Shown here one piece after another: positions 50,355 through 61,427 of a stretch of DNA of 64,000 nucleotides. The number at the start of each line of letters is the position of its first letter. Within the stretch, counting starts at the first letter, position 1. Below the pieces are notes generated by a model. That model was given only the letters and a program-made list of their open reading frames with translations, ran no database searches and had not been told where the DNA came from. The DNA comes from Formicarius rufipectus (lineage: Eukaryota; Chordata; Aves; Passeriformes; Formicariidae): positions 248,001-312,000 of the forward strand of contig VXAU01002312.1 in the NCBI GenBank assembly GCA_013399695.1. The letters run 5' to 3'. The position numbers and the translations under genes were made by a program.

Positions 50355-52060
50355 CTTATTAGTCACTACCCAAGTAAGATTCAGTTCCTTCAAAAGTTAA
50401 TAAATTAAAGGAGATATGGCCTGAATAAATTTATCTTGAGTTCCTAAGAGTCCACTAATTTGTTTCAAAGAAAATGCATACATGAATACACTGAAGGTCT
50501 GCACAGAAAACCCAAGTCATTGCAACTCTGTTAGAAATTATAATTGTGTAAATAATTGCATTGAACCTGCATAATCACTTTAATTTTAGTGCTGTAGGGG
50601 AATTTGTTAATCACTGATGCTGATGCAAAGGGAGATAGTATTTATTTTACAATGTGAACTAACCTTTGCTGGTTTGTTACAAACAGGAAACACAGTGATG
50701 ATGTGAAGGTCTTTGCAAATATGAGTGTCCTTGAGAGAAATGTTTAAACCACCCAAAGCATTAGACGTGCTTATATAAGTACCCAACTCTTTCATTAAAA
50801 CCCTGAGATAAAATTTGCAAATTATTTGCAATCTGCAGCTAATTTCCAGGTGATACCCTGTGAAAACCTGTTTAAATAGTAAAGTTGATTACTGAATGTA
50901 AATCAGAGTACGTAATGAATCTTATTCTTACCACTGCCCTTTACCTACTAGGAACACTTGGCAAGGATGTAGGAGAGGAACAGGTTAAAGATACTTATTT
51001 CTTCTACCTTGACCCCTTGTGTAGTTCAGAGCATACTCAGGAGTACTTTGAACTGCTTTCTTGTTACTTGGCCCCTGACATGCAGAAGAAATATGTGAGT
51101 GAGTCATCATCTGCTGGGCGCCATTGTGGAATGGTGATGGGAGAAAGGGCTCAGCCAGTCTTTCATGCCTGAGGAATTTTCTCTTTGCTTCTGCCAAGCT
51201 ATTGATGTTATGGTTGGTGCCTTCTGCTATCAAAGTAACTATAAACATGAGGGAAAACTTGGTCCCATGTCCAAGCAAACAATTAGTTATAATCTCCACT
51301 CTTGAGTACAAGCCAGGAGAAGATGTGAAGACATGCAACAAACGAGTCTCGGAGCTTATCCCAAGTAAGCACATGGCAATAAGCTTTCAGGCTCCCACTG
51401 ATATTAACAACTGAGCTATAAAAATGACTTTCAGTTTAAATCCAGGCTCCCCTATTGATTTTCAGCTTGATTTTTACATGAGTGTTCTATCTCTCTCTTA
51501 TCAGCCTCATGCAGCTCTGGTTGGTTTGGCACTTTGTGATGTTCTTGACATTGTTCAGAGAGATGTTAAGTTAAAGCTGAACAGCTTCCTTGACCTGAAG
51601 TTTAAATAAGAATGTGACAGTCCAGGAATTTCACTTAAGACTCAGTAACATGTCTTTAAAACTACATGAAACTGCCTTTCGACAAGCATTTCAGAGAAAC
51701 CCATTGCTAGCAGTAACAGTTAAATTTTTTGGGAGGAAACATTGACTCAAAAATATTTTCATAGATACCTTTCAACTCAAGAACAAAAATAATTTAGGAA
51801 TACCATTTTTATGCTAATCTGAAGCCCATGGAATGCTTTTCTTCCCACATCACATCCTGGACTTTTTTTGTTTCACAGAACTATATGAGTTGATGTGGGC
51901 GCCTTTTACAGGGGGTGGAATTAATAAACCTGTAAGTTTTGCAGTAATTCTATCTGAAATAGCATAAACTATGTGTTTTATTAGTTGTTATAGTAAACAG
52001 TGATGATGGGGAAAGAAGAGATACCAGATGATGAATGTGTGGTGTGGCCTTGTTAAAAAG

Positions 52061-52078
52061 AAAAAAAAAAAAAAAAAA
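52061..52078. repeat. poly-A tract (A18)
   Basis: This is an uninterrupted run of 18 A about 450 bases to the right of the overlapping open frames at 50.9-51.6 kb. It could in principle be a retroposition tail, but the 450 intervening bases show no poly-A signal context that would support this. Confidence 0.9.
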
Positions 52079-53956
52079 GAGGTATGCTAAGGCAAGAGTA
52101 TCCCCCAAAAATTCTGTCAGGTTATATAGGGACTGTCAGTGTTTGGGGTAGTTATAGATAGCAGAGGATGAATGATAAACTATTATTTTTAGCCATAATT
52201 TGAGTGGCTTGCTCCAAGTCACTATACAAATGTTGCAGTCATTATTATTAGCTTATATTCCCTTTTTTTTGTTAAGGATTATTGCAAGCTGTCCAAGTGA
52301 CAGCTAAAATTGGCCAGAAAATGAAAACAAAAATAGGAAAATGCATTGAGAAAAAGAAGACATAAGCTTTTAAGACCTTTGAAATGGCAATGTAGGGAAG
52401 CTTTCTGAGGAAATTACTGCAAATTGGAAGGAACTGGATTGTGCTGTAGTGTCTCCTTTTTCTGCAAACACTGTTTTGAGGTAGTATATGAGTGCCTATA
52501 GACTCCTTTCTAATCCTTTGCTCCATGGTAACTTTTTTAGTTAGGAATTTACTGTTAGGAGAATATAAAGAGCTTTCATTTTTTTATTTGCAGATCCTGT
52601 AAATTATTGCTTTGTGATATTATTTCCTACTGAATAGGGATAGAGACTTCCATATTCATGGCTGGAAGGTGTCAAATCACATGAAGATGTGTATTAAGTT
52701 TCATGAATTGTAAACATTGCTTTATACATATGCAGTGACATAAAGCTCTGCTGACCTTAATGGTGAGGGGTTTTTTAATTATTTTTTTTTAAAACTAATT
52801 TCACTTGGACTTTAAAAGTAGATTTCCAGGACATGGAAGATGGAGACAGGAATTACACACCTGAGTTAAATATATGAAGAATTTGAAAAAAAAACAAACA
52901 CCTTATCTTGCTTTGAATAGTAACTACTCTTATTTGACTTGCAAGAAAGCTTTCTGGGAGAGGGAGTAAAGTGGGGGTAAAAGTGATGTAAGGATTTCAT
53001 AACTGTTTAGAGCAATTTCACACCATGCTGAAATCAGGTATTGACTGATGCCCTGCACAATTTACAAAAAAATCTGAGGTAGCTATGTACAAAAGCACTT
53101 ATCATTCTCTATAAAGTGCAAACACCAAACTGTGGAAAACATCATAATCTATCAGGGCATACAAAATAGGGGAGAGTTTGTTGGGGTTTTTTTCATTTGA
53201 TTGTTTATTTTGTTTTGTTTTAATTGGATGTAATTCTTTTTGTAGTTGATAATGTGACAACATCACCATACAGAGTTGTGTGTCAGTGCCCACATAGCAG
53301 CAAATTCTCCATAATAAAAACGCTACATTTTCTTTCTGTAGTAGATGCAGTTCACATTTATGCTTTGGAGAATTTTGTTTGTATTTTTTTGCTGATTTAT
53401 TGATGGGCATCTTTTGTATATATAAGTAAAGTACATAATAAGGTTAATTCAAATAACACTGGGTGTAGGTGGTAGGGAATTCTTAAGTAGCTTTTATGTC
53501 TTGCAAAAAAGAATCACATGGATCCAGCTCTTGTGGCAGTTGCAGTCTCCAGAGAATCCTTGCACAAATAAGCAGACTGGATTCTTAATTCAGTAGAGAG
53601 CATGCGCAGAAAGAGTAGCACACAGATGATCCAGTTCATTGTATCCCTGTTGCTAAGCAGACAGGCTTTTGTACCAGTTGGAACATTTTCAGGCTCTATG
53701 GCTGCATTCCTAGATGAGTTTCAATAATTAAATGTGAAAGCAATGATTGCCAGCATTGCTTGCCAATTCCAGTTTTATAATAAGGGGCAAAACCATCTGA
53801 TCAGCCCCAGACAGAAACAGAAATTTGTTTTACCTATAACTATGTGCCAAACGAATGGCAGTGTGAGTTTAAAGAAACAAAAACATTAAAATTCTCTCAG
53901 CTATGGAGGTGGAGTAGGAAATTTCCTTTAAGTGATTCTCTTTCTACCGGTAAGAG

Positions 53957-54019
53957 TTTTTTTTTTGGTTATGGGAGGACTTTTTTGGCTTTTTTTTTTT
54001 TTGCTTTTTTTTTTTTTTT
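53957..54019. repeat. T-rich low-complexity tract
   Basis: Several T runs are separated by short G-containing interruptions over about 60 bases. The small open frame across it is just low-complexity translation. Confidence 0.88.
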
Positions 54020-56493
54020 AAATTTGTAAACCCTACTCAATGCTCCTTTAGCTTCTGATTTTGTTAGGCACTGAGTAAATTCTTTTTATGAAACAGATAA
54101 GTATAGATATTATCTGTAATCTGATGGTTGCCTCATTAGCTTTTTCTGCCACCCCTGCTAGGGACTCATAAGAGAGAGAGAAGGGAACTTTTTATTTCTC
54201 AGTTGGCAGGTGCAGGGACGGAGAAGTGGTAAATAAAAACGTTTGGATTGTATGTTAGAGAAAGGGGCCCGTACAGTAATTTTCTACCCTTTTATATGGA
54301 GTCTGGAAGCAACGTGGGAATACTGGTGATTCTTGTTTTTAAATCCAGGTGAAAAGTCTGGTATGTATTGATACCACTCAGAAAGTAAAACAAGGTAATA
54401 AAATCAGACTAAAGATTTGGAGAATTTATTCCTTTTTTCTTTTGCAAATTTATCAAAAAAAGGGACAAATACGTTTCTCTGGCATAAAAAGATTACCAGG
54501 AGTAAAAAATGAGAATTCACTTTTTTTCTCTTACCAGGTTGTTAACTAGAATTTTTACTTATGTTTATTTATGTTTTTGAGATTTAACAGTTGTTATATA
54601 ATTTTTCTAATCTTCTGACAAGCATATAAGTTGGGGTTTTTTTACATGCAGTAGAAGACAAAGTGAGAAAATAGCTGAGTTAGAGCTCTTTGTTACTATG
54701 CCCACAAGAGAAGGCATATTGCTGCCTTTTATTTCTGCCCACCCCACCCCAAGCCTTTTTTACTATATTGGCATGAGCCTCCTGTATGAGTAGGAAGTAG
54801 TTGGGATTTAAGTTTCTCCCATCATGAAATGACACTTACCTTTCTAAAACTGGTGGCTTTACAGATATAGTTTTTCTTTCCACTGAAAAATAACTTAGAA
54901 TTAAAACTTCTAGATAACTTTTGTAAATGTAGTTGGATTTTCTTCTCCCATGGTTAAGACGAAAAAAAAAAAGGATCAAAGTTCAAGCCATAATTCAGTA
55001 CTAGCACTGGAGATTTGCCTTGAAATATTAAGAATTCTCAGTGTGGAAACTGTGTTTTCCTCTGTGCTTTCATATATATATTATACCATTTATAATGGTA
55101 TTTGTAGAGGTCTGGTACCCATTTTCGTTTTACAGATTTGGTATTGTAAGTTTTTGGGCAAATAGAAAATAAGTAAGATTAAAGTTGTCTTTTAATTCTG
55201 TTTTTTCTTTTACTGTTCATATAGTTAAAATTGTAGGGCTCTGACGTTTATTCAGACTGAGTCAAGTGAAAATGGTAATCAGAGAAGCAGGCACCAAACA
55301 AAATGTGGTAGCTTTGATGAACACTATAGGAAAATTTCCTACATGTCCTTCCTTTGGTTGGTAGTAAAGAAAACTTCAGCTGCTACTTTGAATTTACCAG
55401 TAGTTTCAGTTTATCCCCCTTAGGTAGCTAAATTTTCATCTGATTGATCTTTTTGCTAAACCGTTACCCTTCACTGATAGTTGTCATTGCTGCAAGTTCT
55501 GCTTGCTTTTATTATGGCTTATATCAAGAATTACTTTTTTTTTGTGTGTCTTAGTTCAAGCTATAAGTCACATTTTATCATGTAAACAAAACAATTAAAA
55601 ATGCATAGAGAGGAATAACTGTGAATAATGTGTTTCTACAAATAGCTTACATAAGGCAGAATGATATATAATCCTTATGGCACAAATGTGTTGTCTCCCA
55701 TCTTGCTGCTATTGTATTACCTCACTGTAGAGTAAATGTACAATGTGACATTAATTAGTTATTTTTCTGTGTTTCTGTACAATAGCTCCTCTTTCTTTTT
55801 GATATTTTGCTTTTAGGTGAGCTGATGTGAAATTCTCTAAATGTCTCAGCTGCTCTAGAGTTATCTAACTACTAAACCAAACCTCATGAAAATCCCAATA
55901 GTTTTACTGGGTGTCAAGGAGTACAAAGTGATCAATGCTGAAAAGAAAGGATGGAAGATGAGAGAGTATTTCCAGATACAATCCAGATAGATCCAACATT
56001 TTCTGTAGTTGGTGGTTTCTTAAAGGAAGATGTTTGATCATTTATCCATTGAACCTATCCCAAGACTTTTGCTATTCATGGTTACTATTTTAAATAAAAT
56101 GTCACTACTTCTTATGGATAAAAAAGAATTGCATCCCTGTGTGAGAACGTAGACCATGTTTTTCCTTTGTTGAGCACACCTTCGTAGGACGTGGAGAGCC
56201 ATTTCTATTCCCATTGTAGGTTTGGGTGGAGGTCATATTTGGTCAGTTAGGAGACAGGGGTTTAGTGGCACCAGGCATACGCTGAAGTTAAAAGTATTTT
56301 CACTGTGTAACCCAAATGTCCCCTCTTTAATCATGATGCCTTTTTTGGAGGAGCTTCCTAGCATGGGTGTCTGTTATGGATTAGTTAGTATAAAAAAGCT
56401 CTTCCTTGTTATTTTCAAGACTGAATTAGTAAAGCAACAGCTTTACTGCCTAAGCAGGAAGGAACTGCATCTCAGCTAGCTTTGATTACTTAA

Positions 56494-56513
56494 GCAGGTA
56501 ATCTTTTACCTGC
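56494..56513. repeat. perfect short hairpin (8-bp arms, 4-base loop)
   Basis: GCAGGTAA and TTACCTGC are exact reverse complements around TCTT. It lies at the left edge of a GC-richer patch. A second 8-bp hairpin starts 36 bases further right. Confidence 0.85.
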
Positions 56514-56549
56514 ATTCTGGGCCTGGCTGCTTGACTTTGCAGAGCAAAC

Positions 56550-56569
56550 ATATGCACAAGTGTGCATAT
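56550..56569. repeat. perfect short hairpin (8-bp arms, 4-base loop)
   Basis: ATATGCAC and GTGCATAT are exact reverse complements around AAGT. It has the same geometry as the hairpin at 56494-56513. Confidence 0.85.
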
Positions 56570-57339
56570 TCAGGTGTGCTGAGAGGCTCTTTGTCTCAGG
56601 TGCTGAAGGGCACTGGATCCCCCCTGGGAGGTTGCACCTCACATGGTGATTTGCTCTAAGGCTCCTCTGGAGGAGTGGGAAACAGTGAGAAAGAAGTGCT
56701 TGGCAATTATCCTTAGATGGGAGGAAGTGCCTTGTCAGGAATATACTCTGAGACTGCCCACTCAGTCCTGCTTCAAAAGTGGGCAAGGAGTAAGCTGCAG
56801 GCACTCATCCTACATGGGGGACAGTGCTGGCACAACAGAGTTACTACATGGAGAAAGCAGTAACAGTATTTTGCAATAGCTCCTCTGTGGAGGCAGGTCC
56901 TGCCTTAACCAGAAATGCATTGCAAACAAATCTTGAATCTCAGATATTTCGTAACTTTAGTAGGTGGACGGCTTTTGAAACTCACCTTGGAAAAAAAATA
57001 TTTGTGAAGAGTCACTTCATAAATACATTCATGATGAATATTCATCTGCTGTACAGAGGAGTTGCTGGCTGGGATTTGACTTGCATGCACGTACTAGGAC
57101 AAATTTTCTACCACAGGCAATTACAGTAATTTTAAGCAAGACATGATGAGAATAAAGAGTAGAAAGAGCAGTTGTAGTTGTCTTAATGATTATGTTTCAT
57201 CTAAAAAATGGTTCACTTAATTTCCAAGAACATCTGCCATATTCAATTCTAATTGTTTTCTGATTTCAAGAAAAATAATATAGAAGGTGATGATATTTCA
57301 TGGGGGAAAATATCCATTATATCTATTAATTTTAAAGGA

Positions 57340-57495
57340 TAATTCAGATTGGAAAGGACCTCAGAAGGTCTTCATTGCAACCTCTATCTGAAAGCAGAGA
57401 GAGGCTGAGAACGGAGAAAGCTGAGAGATCCATGTTGCTCAGAGTTTTTAGACCTTGAAGACCTCTAAGGATGGACACAACACATACTTGTTATG
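57340..57495 (-). mobile_element. CR1 LINE 3'-region fragment, antisense
   Basis: The plus strand reads AATTCAGATTGGAAAGGACC, then TCAGAAGGTCTTCATTGCAA. Further on come GTTGCTCAGAGTTTTTAGAC and CTTGAAGACCTCTAAGGATGG, in the order seen in antisense CR1 3' untranslated regions. About 155 bases are recognisable and no ORF2 sequence is included, so the copy is strongly 5'-truncated. The right end is approximate. Confidence 0.78.
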
Positions 57496-59309
57496 AACAG
57501 CTGTTTTCCTCAGCTAAGAAAATGTTTAATCCTGTGCTGAAACTGAATGAGAAATTGAAGTCATTGTAATCTGGATCAGTTTTCAGGAGCAGAATATTAA
57601 CTTTCAGCATGTGGTTTCAACCTGGTTTAAGTGGGAGGCAGCCTAAGTTCCAGCAGAGAGGGGAGTGCTCCCTTGCTGCTAATGCAGACAAAAGTGTGAA
57701 TTGTGGTCACCTGCCATCAAAAAGTACCCCATGTTTACAGTAATACATTTCATTATGATTTGACTATAATTCTGTGTCAGTTCTCACTAGAATCCCTCCC
57801 CTTACTGTCAGTAGGAGTTAAACAGTTGAAATATAATCCAAGTGTTCATCTCAGTACAAATTTAAGTGAATTTTTATGTTTTCAGTACTTCCACGAAGCA
57901 AGATAGTAAAGATAAAGGATTTCTGTGCAAAATTCTGGTCATTTCTGTTGAGGTTTCTTTTTATGGCAACATGCCTTTGACTGGATCTGTCTCAGCATTG
58001 TGATAAAAGTTTACCTAGGATAGATAGCTACTTAAGCCAGAATCATGCCAAAGCTTTGCAGGAAATAGATTTGATTAGATTAGACTTCATGTTCTTTTCC
58101 CTTCCCAGCTGTGCTTTCAGAGATGTAATTATTCTGTTCAGCTATGACATGAACGTCAGCAAAGTGAAAAAGCAGATTTTTCTGCCTTTAGGAAAGCTGT
58201 GGCATAGAGTTTGTGTTAACTCACAGTGTCCTTACTTAATATTAACAGAACTATAATCACCTTCCTCAAAGTCATGCCCTGTGGTATGATTCCAGTCCTA
58301 TAAGGTGGCTGTTCTGGGCATCTGCTGTTGCATCCACACCACAATCACAGAACAAAAGCTACAATTGTGGGAAATTCACTTGCTTTTTCTTTGTTTCAAT
58401 TCATAGACAGGCATATTCTTCTGTCATTTAATTCAATGTCAGCAAAAACTCTGGTCTGTGTCATCCAGGAGGACAGTTTTGAGTCTCACAATGGTTAGAA
58501 ATATACTAAGAAAACTTCGTTATAGACAAATGAATTGTTATTCCATTTCATTTTTGAATTATGGGGCAAGAAATCTAAATTTAAATGTGTTATGCTGCAT
58601 GCATAACTTTTGTTGACTCAACCAAATTATGTATTGTCTGGAGAAAATTGGAACTTATGCCTCCTGGGCAATTAGTAAGATGTTATGCCAGCTTTTACTG
58701 TTCACACATTTTTGATCTTAAATAATTCACATGCTACTTAGAGTTCCAGTATGTTATGCTTTTGTTGCTCACTGGTTACTAGTCAATGCTTACTTCTGGT
58801 TTTATTTTTCCATCCACATTTCACCCACATATATTAATAGAAAGCAAACTCTATTAGATCTAGTAGGATAGACATTAATTTGATATGAACTTAACCACAG
58901 GCAAAAAAAAATCTTTGCAGCTGGATACTAAAAAAAAGAAAAAAAAAGTTGAAATATTACCTACCATGGCATTTATCTCAACCCTGTATAATATTACTTG
59001 TGTTATTTCATCCTTCTCTACTTGCATCTGCATTTATCTTAGTATTATGAACATGAAGATATAATGTTAAAGGCACAAGTGACTTTTTAAAACAGGTTAC
59101 CTGTAGTACTTGCAGGCAAGAAGATAAATGTGGGCTTTCCCCATCGTCTCTCTGTCAGGATAGCATGTGAAGTACTAAATAAACAAGGTTTATTTTATTT
59201 TCTCAGAAGTGACTAAGCTTCTACTGGTAATCATTGCAATACCTGGAATTTACAACAACAGTTTTACTATAAAAGCATTGTTTCTATCATGATTTGGTTC
59301 AATCTGGCG
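57496..59309. other. AT-rich spacer between two CR1 copies, no gene recognised
   Basis: Nothing coding or repetitive was recognised in these 1.8 kb apart from short A-rich runs near 58900-58950. The two flanking CR1 copies each have their own 3' end, so they are separate insertions and this spacer is not a gap within one element. Confidence 0.6.
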
Positions 59310-59818
59310 AATCATAGAATTATACAATATCATGAGTTGGAAGGGACACATGAGAGTCATCAAAGTCCAATTCCTGGCTCTGCACAGGACAGCCCTAGGA
59401 ATCACACTGTGTACCTGAGTACTTTGTCCAAATGCTTCTTGAACTCTGCCAGGCTTGGTGCTGTGACTACTTCCCTGAGGAGCCTGTTAAAATGCCCAAC
59501 CACCCTCTGGGTGAAGAACCTTTCTGTAATACCCAACCTAAACCTCCCCTGACACTGCGTCATGTTGTTCCCTTGGGTCCTGTCACTGGTCACCTCAGAG
59601 AAGAGATCAATGCCTGCCCCTCCTCTTCCCTTTGTGAGGAAGCTGTAACTGCAATGAGGTTTCCCCTCAATCTCCTCTTCTTCATCTGAACAAGGCAAGT
59701 GACCTTACCCAGTCCTCATACAGCTTCCCCTCAAGGCTTTTCACTATCTTTGTAGCCCTCCTTTGGACACTCTCAAATAGCCTTATATCTTATATTGTGG
59801 CACCCAAAACTGTACTAT
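59310..59818 (-). mobile_element. CR1 LINE, 5'-truncated copy, antisense
   Basis: The plus strand begins with AATCATAGAATTATACAAT, then GAGTTGGAAGGGACA, the reverse complement of a CR1 3' end. It continues through the 3' untranslated part (GTCCAATTCCTGGCTCTGCA) into ORF2, and fades near GTGGCACCCAAAACTGTACT at about 59818. The element is about 510 bases, truncated within the C-terminal part of ORF2. The sequence is closer to what I remember of CR1 consensus than the other copies here, so it may be a younger insertion. The subfamily was not determined. Confidence 0.93.
59402..59698 (-). pseudogene. CR1 ORF2 C-terminal fragment, 98 codons open
   Basis: Read on the minus strand, this frame holds the last part of CR1 ORF2 and ends at a stop codon that could be the original terminator. 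Family hallmarks in order are SDRTQGNN around residues 42-49, GRFRLGITERFFTQRVV around 55-71, and LREVVTAPSL then EFKKHLDKVL toward the end. No frameshift occurs within these 98 codons, although the reading is broken upstream. The catalytic reverse-transcriptase and endonuclease parts are missing, so it is an inert fragment. Confidence 0.88.
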
Positions 59819-61320
59819 GTGCAGTTTATTTGCAAAAATGCAAAGTGGAATGGGACAATCAACTCCTTTGATTTGGCTAAGAGAGCAGTCTTGAGAAAGA
59901 TAGTGGTATCAAACTAAATAACCATCACCATAAGGTTAACTTTATTTTGCCTTCATTATTTAATGAGATATAGGATGTAACTAGCCAAGCAATAAATGCT
60001 GCAAAATGTTATATGTTTTTCCATAAAAATAGCTTTCATCACGTGTGGTTATAACTTCTTCTGTTCTTTATTTGTCTGTACTGCCTGTGAAGCCTAAGAT
60101 TTTCACTGAGTCAGGCCAGACTGGATATATAAACAATACTCTGTATCTGTCAACTACATTGTGTGCTTTGCATTATTTATGTGAAAGTGTTGCTTAAACA
60201 TTGCCTTTGACTATATGCTTTTGAAGTGATGGGAAGTCTACCAGTTTGGGTCCATTTAGTGAAAAGTGAAAGCTCCTTCCCCTACATTTTTGAGCAAGCA
60301 ATAGGAAACAGTGTCAGAAAGGATAGTGAATCAAGTTCTGTATGAAAGGGATAATTGAATCTTCTAAACAAATGGTTGCTGGGCTGTCTGTGCTTTGACT
60401 TTCATTTCTCACCGTTGCCATTTATAGTGAGCATCTAACGTGATTGTGCCATCTTTGGTTATTTAGGCAATATAAAAGACTCATAAGAAAAGGATTGACA
60501 GCCTATATTTGTAAATTAAAACACATTTCTGTTTTGGATAAAATAGCCTTGAACATCTAATATAGATTATTCCATGTGTCATTTAATGAGAGGCTCCAGC
60601 AGACCAACTGAGATGCAGATTTCAAAGCCTTGCAGTTCCTGTTTGTTTTATGGGATTTATACTTGTATTAGATTTCTTAAGGACTTCTGTCAGAATGCCA
60701 AGAACTGTACAGACACAAAAAGTCTTCAAGCAGTTCCCCTCTGGATCCTGCACTAAGTACTGATGGTAAGGGCAATGTCTCTTTGTGTTTCCTGACTCTG
60801 CAAATCCTGCATATGGATTCTGCATTAGTTAGATGATAGCTGACAAAGTTATTGCCCTAGAGTACGAAATGTGAAATGCTTCCATCAAAGATTCCCTAAG
60901 ATTTCTATGGTCTGGCTTTTACTGAAATTTCATAATTGCAGATAGTTTTTTACAAGCATAAAGTGTAGGCATACTTTTCCTCACAATGAGTAAACTTTTT
61001 TTACAGTGCTCTTAATATATCATTGAGGCCATTTCAGGAGACATGATCCTTAGACATAAAAGGTATGGATTTGAGAACCTACAAGATACTTAGAGCACCT
61101 TGTTTCCTCAAAAGAATTTCTTAGTATTAGTTTGAATTGCTAAAATAATGATAGGCTTATAAAGTTAATTTAAAGAAGTGTCTTTAAAAATGCTTGGAAA
61201 GCCTTTCTACTTGTTCCATAATGGAAAGGGTAAATGTTTTGTTTTGAAAGTGTCAGAATGATTTTTAACTTGAGAATAGTAATTTATTTTGATGTTTTTA
61301 AAGCTATTTGCGGTGTTCGT

Positions 61321-61334
61321 AAAAAAAAAAAAAA
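61321..61334. repeat. poly-A tract (A14)
   Basis: This run of 14 A lies 15 bases before a long G/T-rich tract on the same strand. Confidence 0.9.
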
Positions 61335-61349
61335 GCTGTTCTCTTTTTA

Positions 61350-61427
61350 TTGTTGTTGTCGGTTTGTTTTTGGGGGGGAAGATTTTTTGGTTTTGTTTGG
61401 TTGTAGTTTTGTGGGGAGGTTTTTTTG
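61350..61427. repeat. G/T-rich low-complexity tract
   Basis: About 78 bases of almost only G and T occur on the plus strand, including a G7 run and a GGGG run separated by TTTTGG-like units. A G-quadruplex is possible but there are few long G runs. Confidence 0.85.

Larger units (their letters stand above)
42694..57339. other. AT-rich unique DNA, no gene recognised
   Basis: No exon, RNA gene or recognisable transposon was found in these 14.6 kb. Simple repeats are listed separately. Two GC-richer patches stand out, at about 48250-48520 and 56480-56900. A run of overlapping open frames on both strands occurs at about 50885-51610, with no domain recognised. A three-base N gap is at 45761-45763. 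Confidence 0.55.

Noticed and set aside
59289..59689. Plus-strand open frames of 85-87 codons
   Set aside because: They are antisense to the CR1 copy at 59310-59818.
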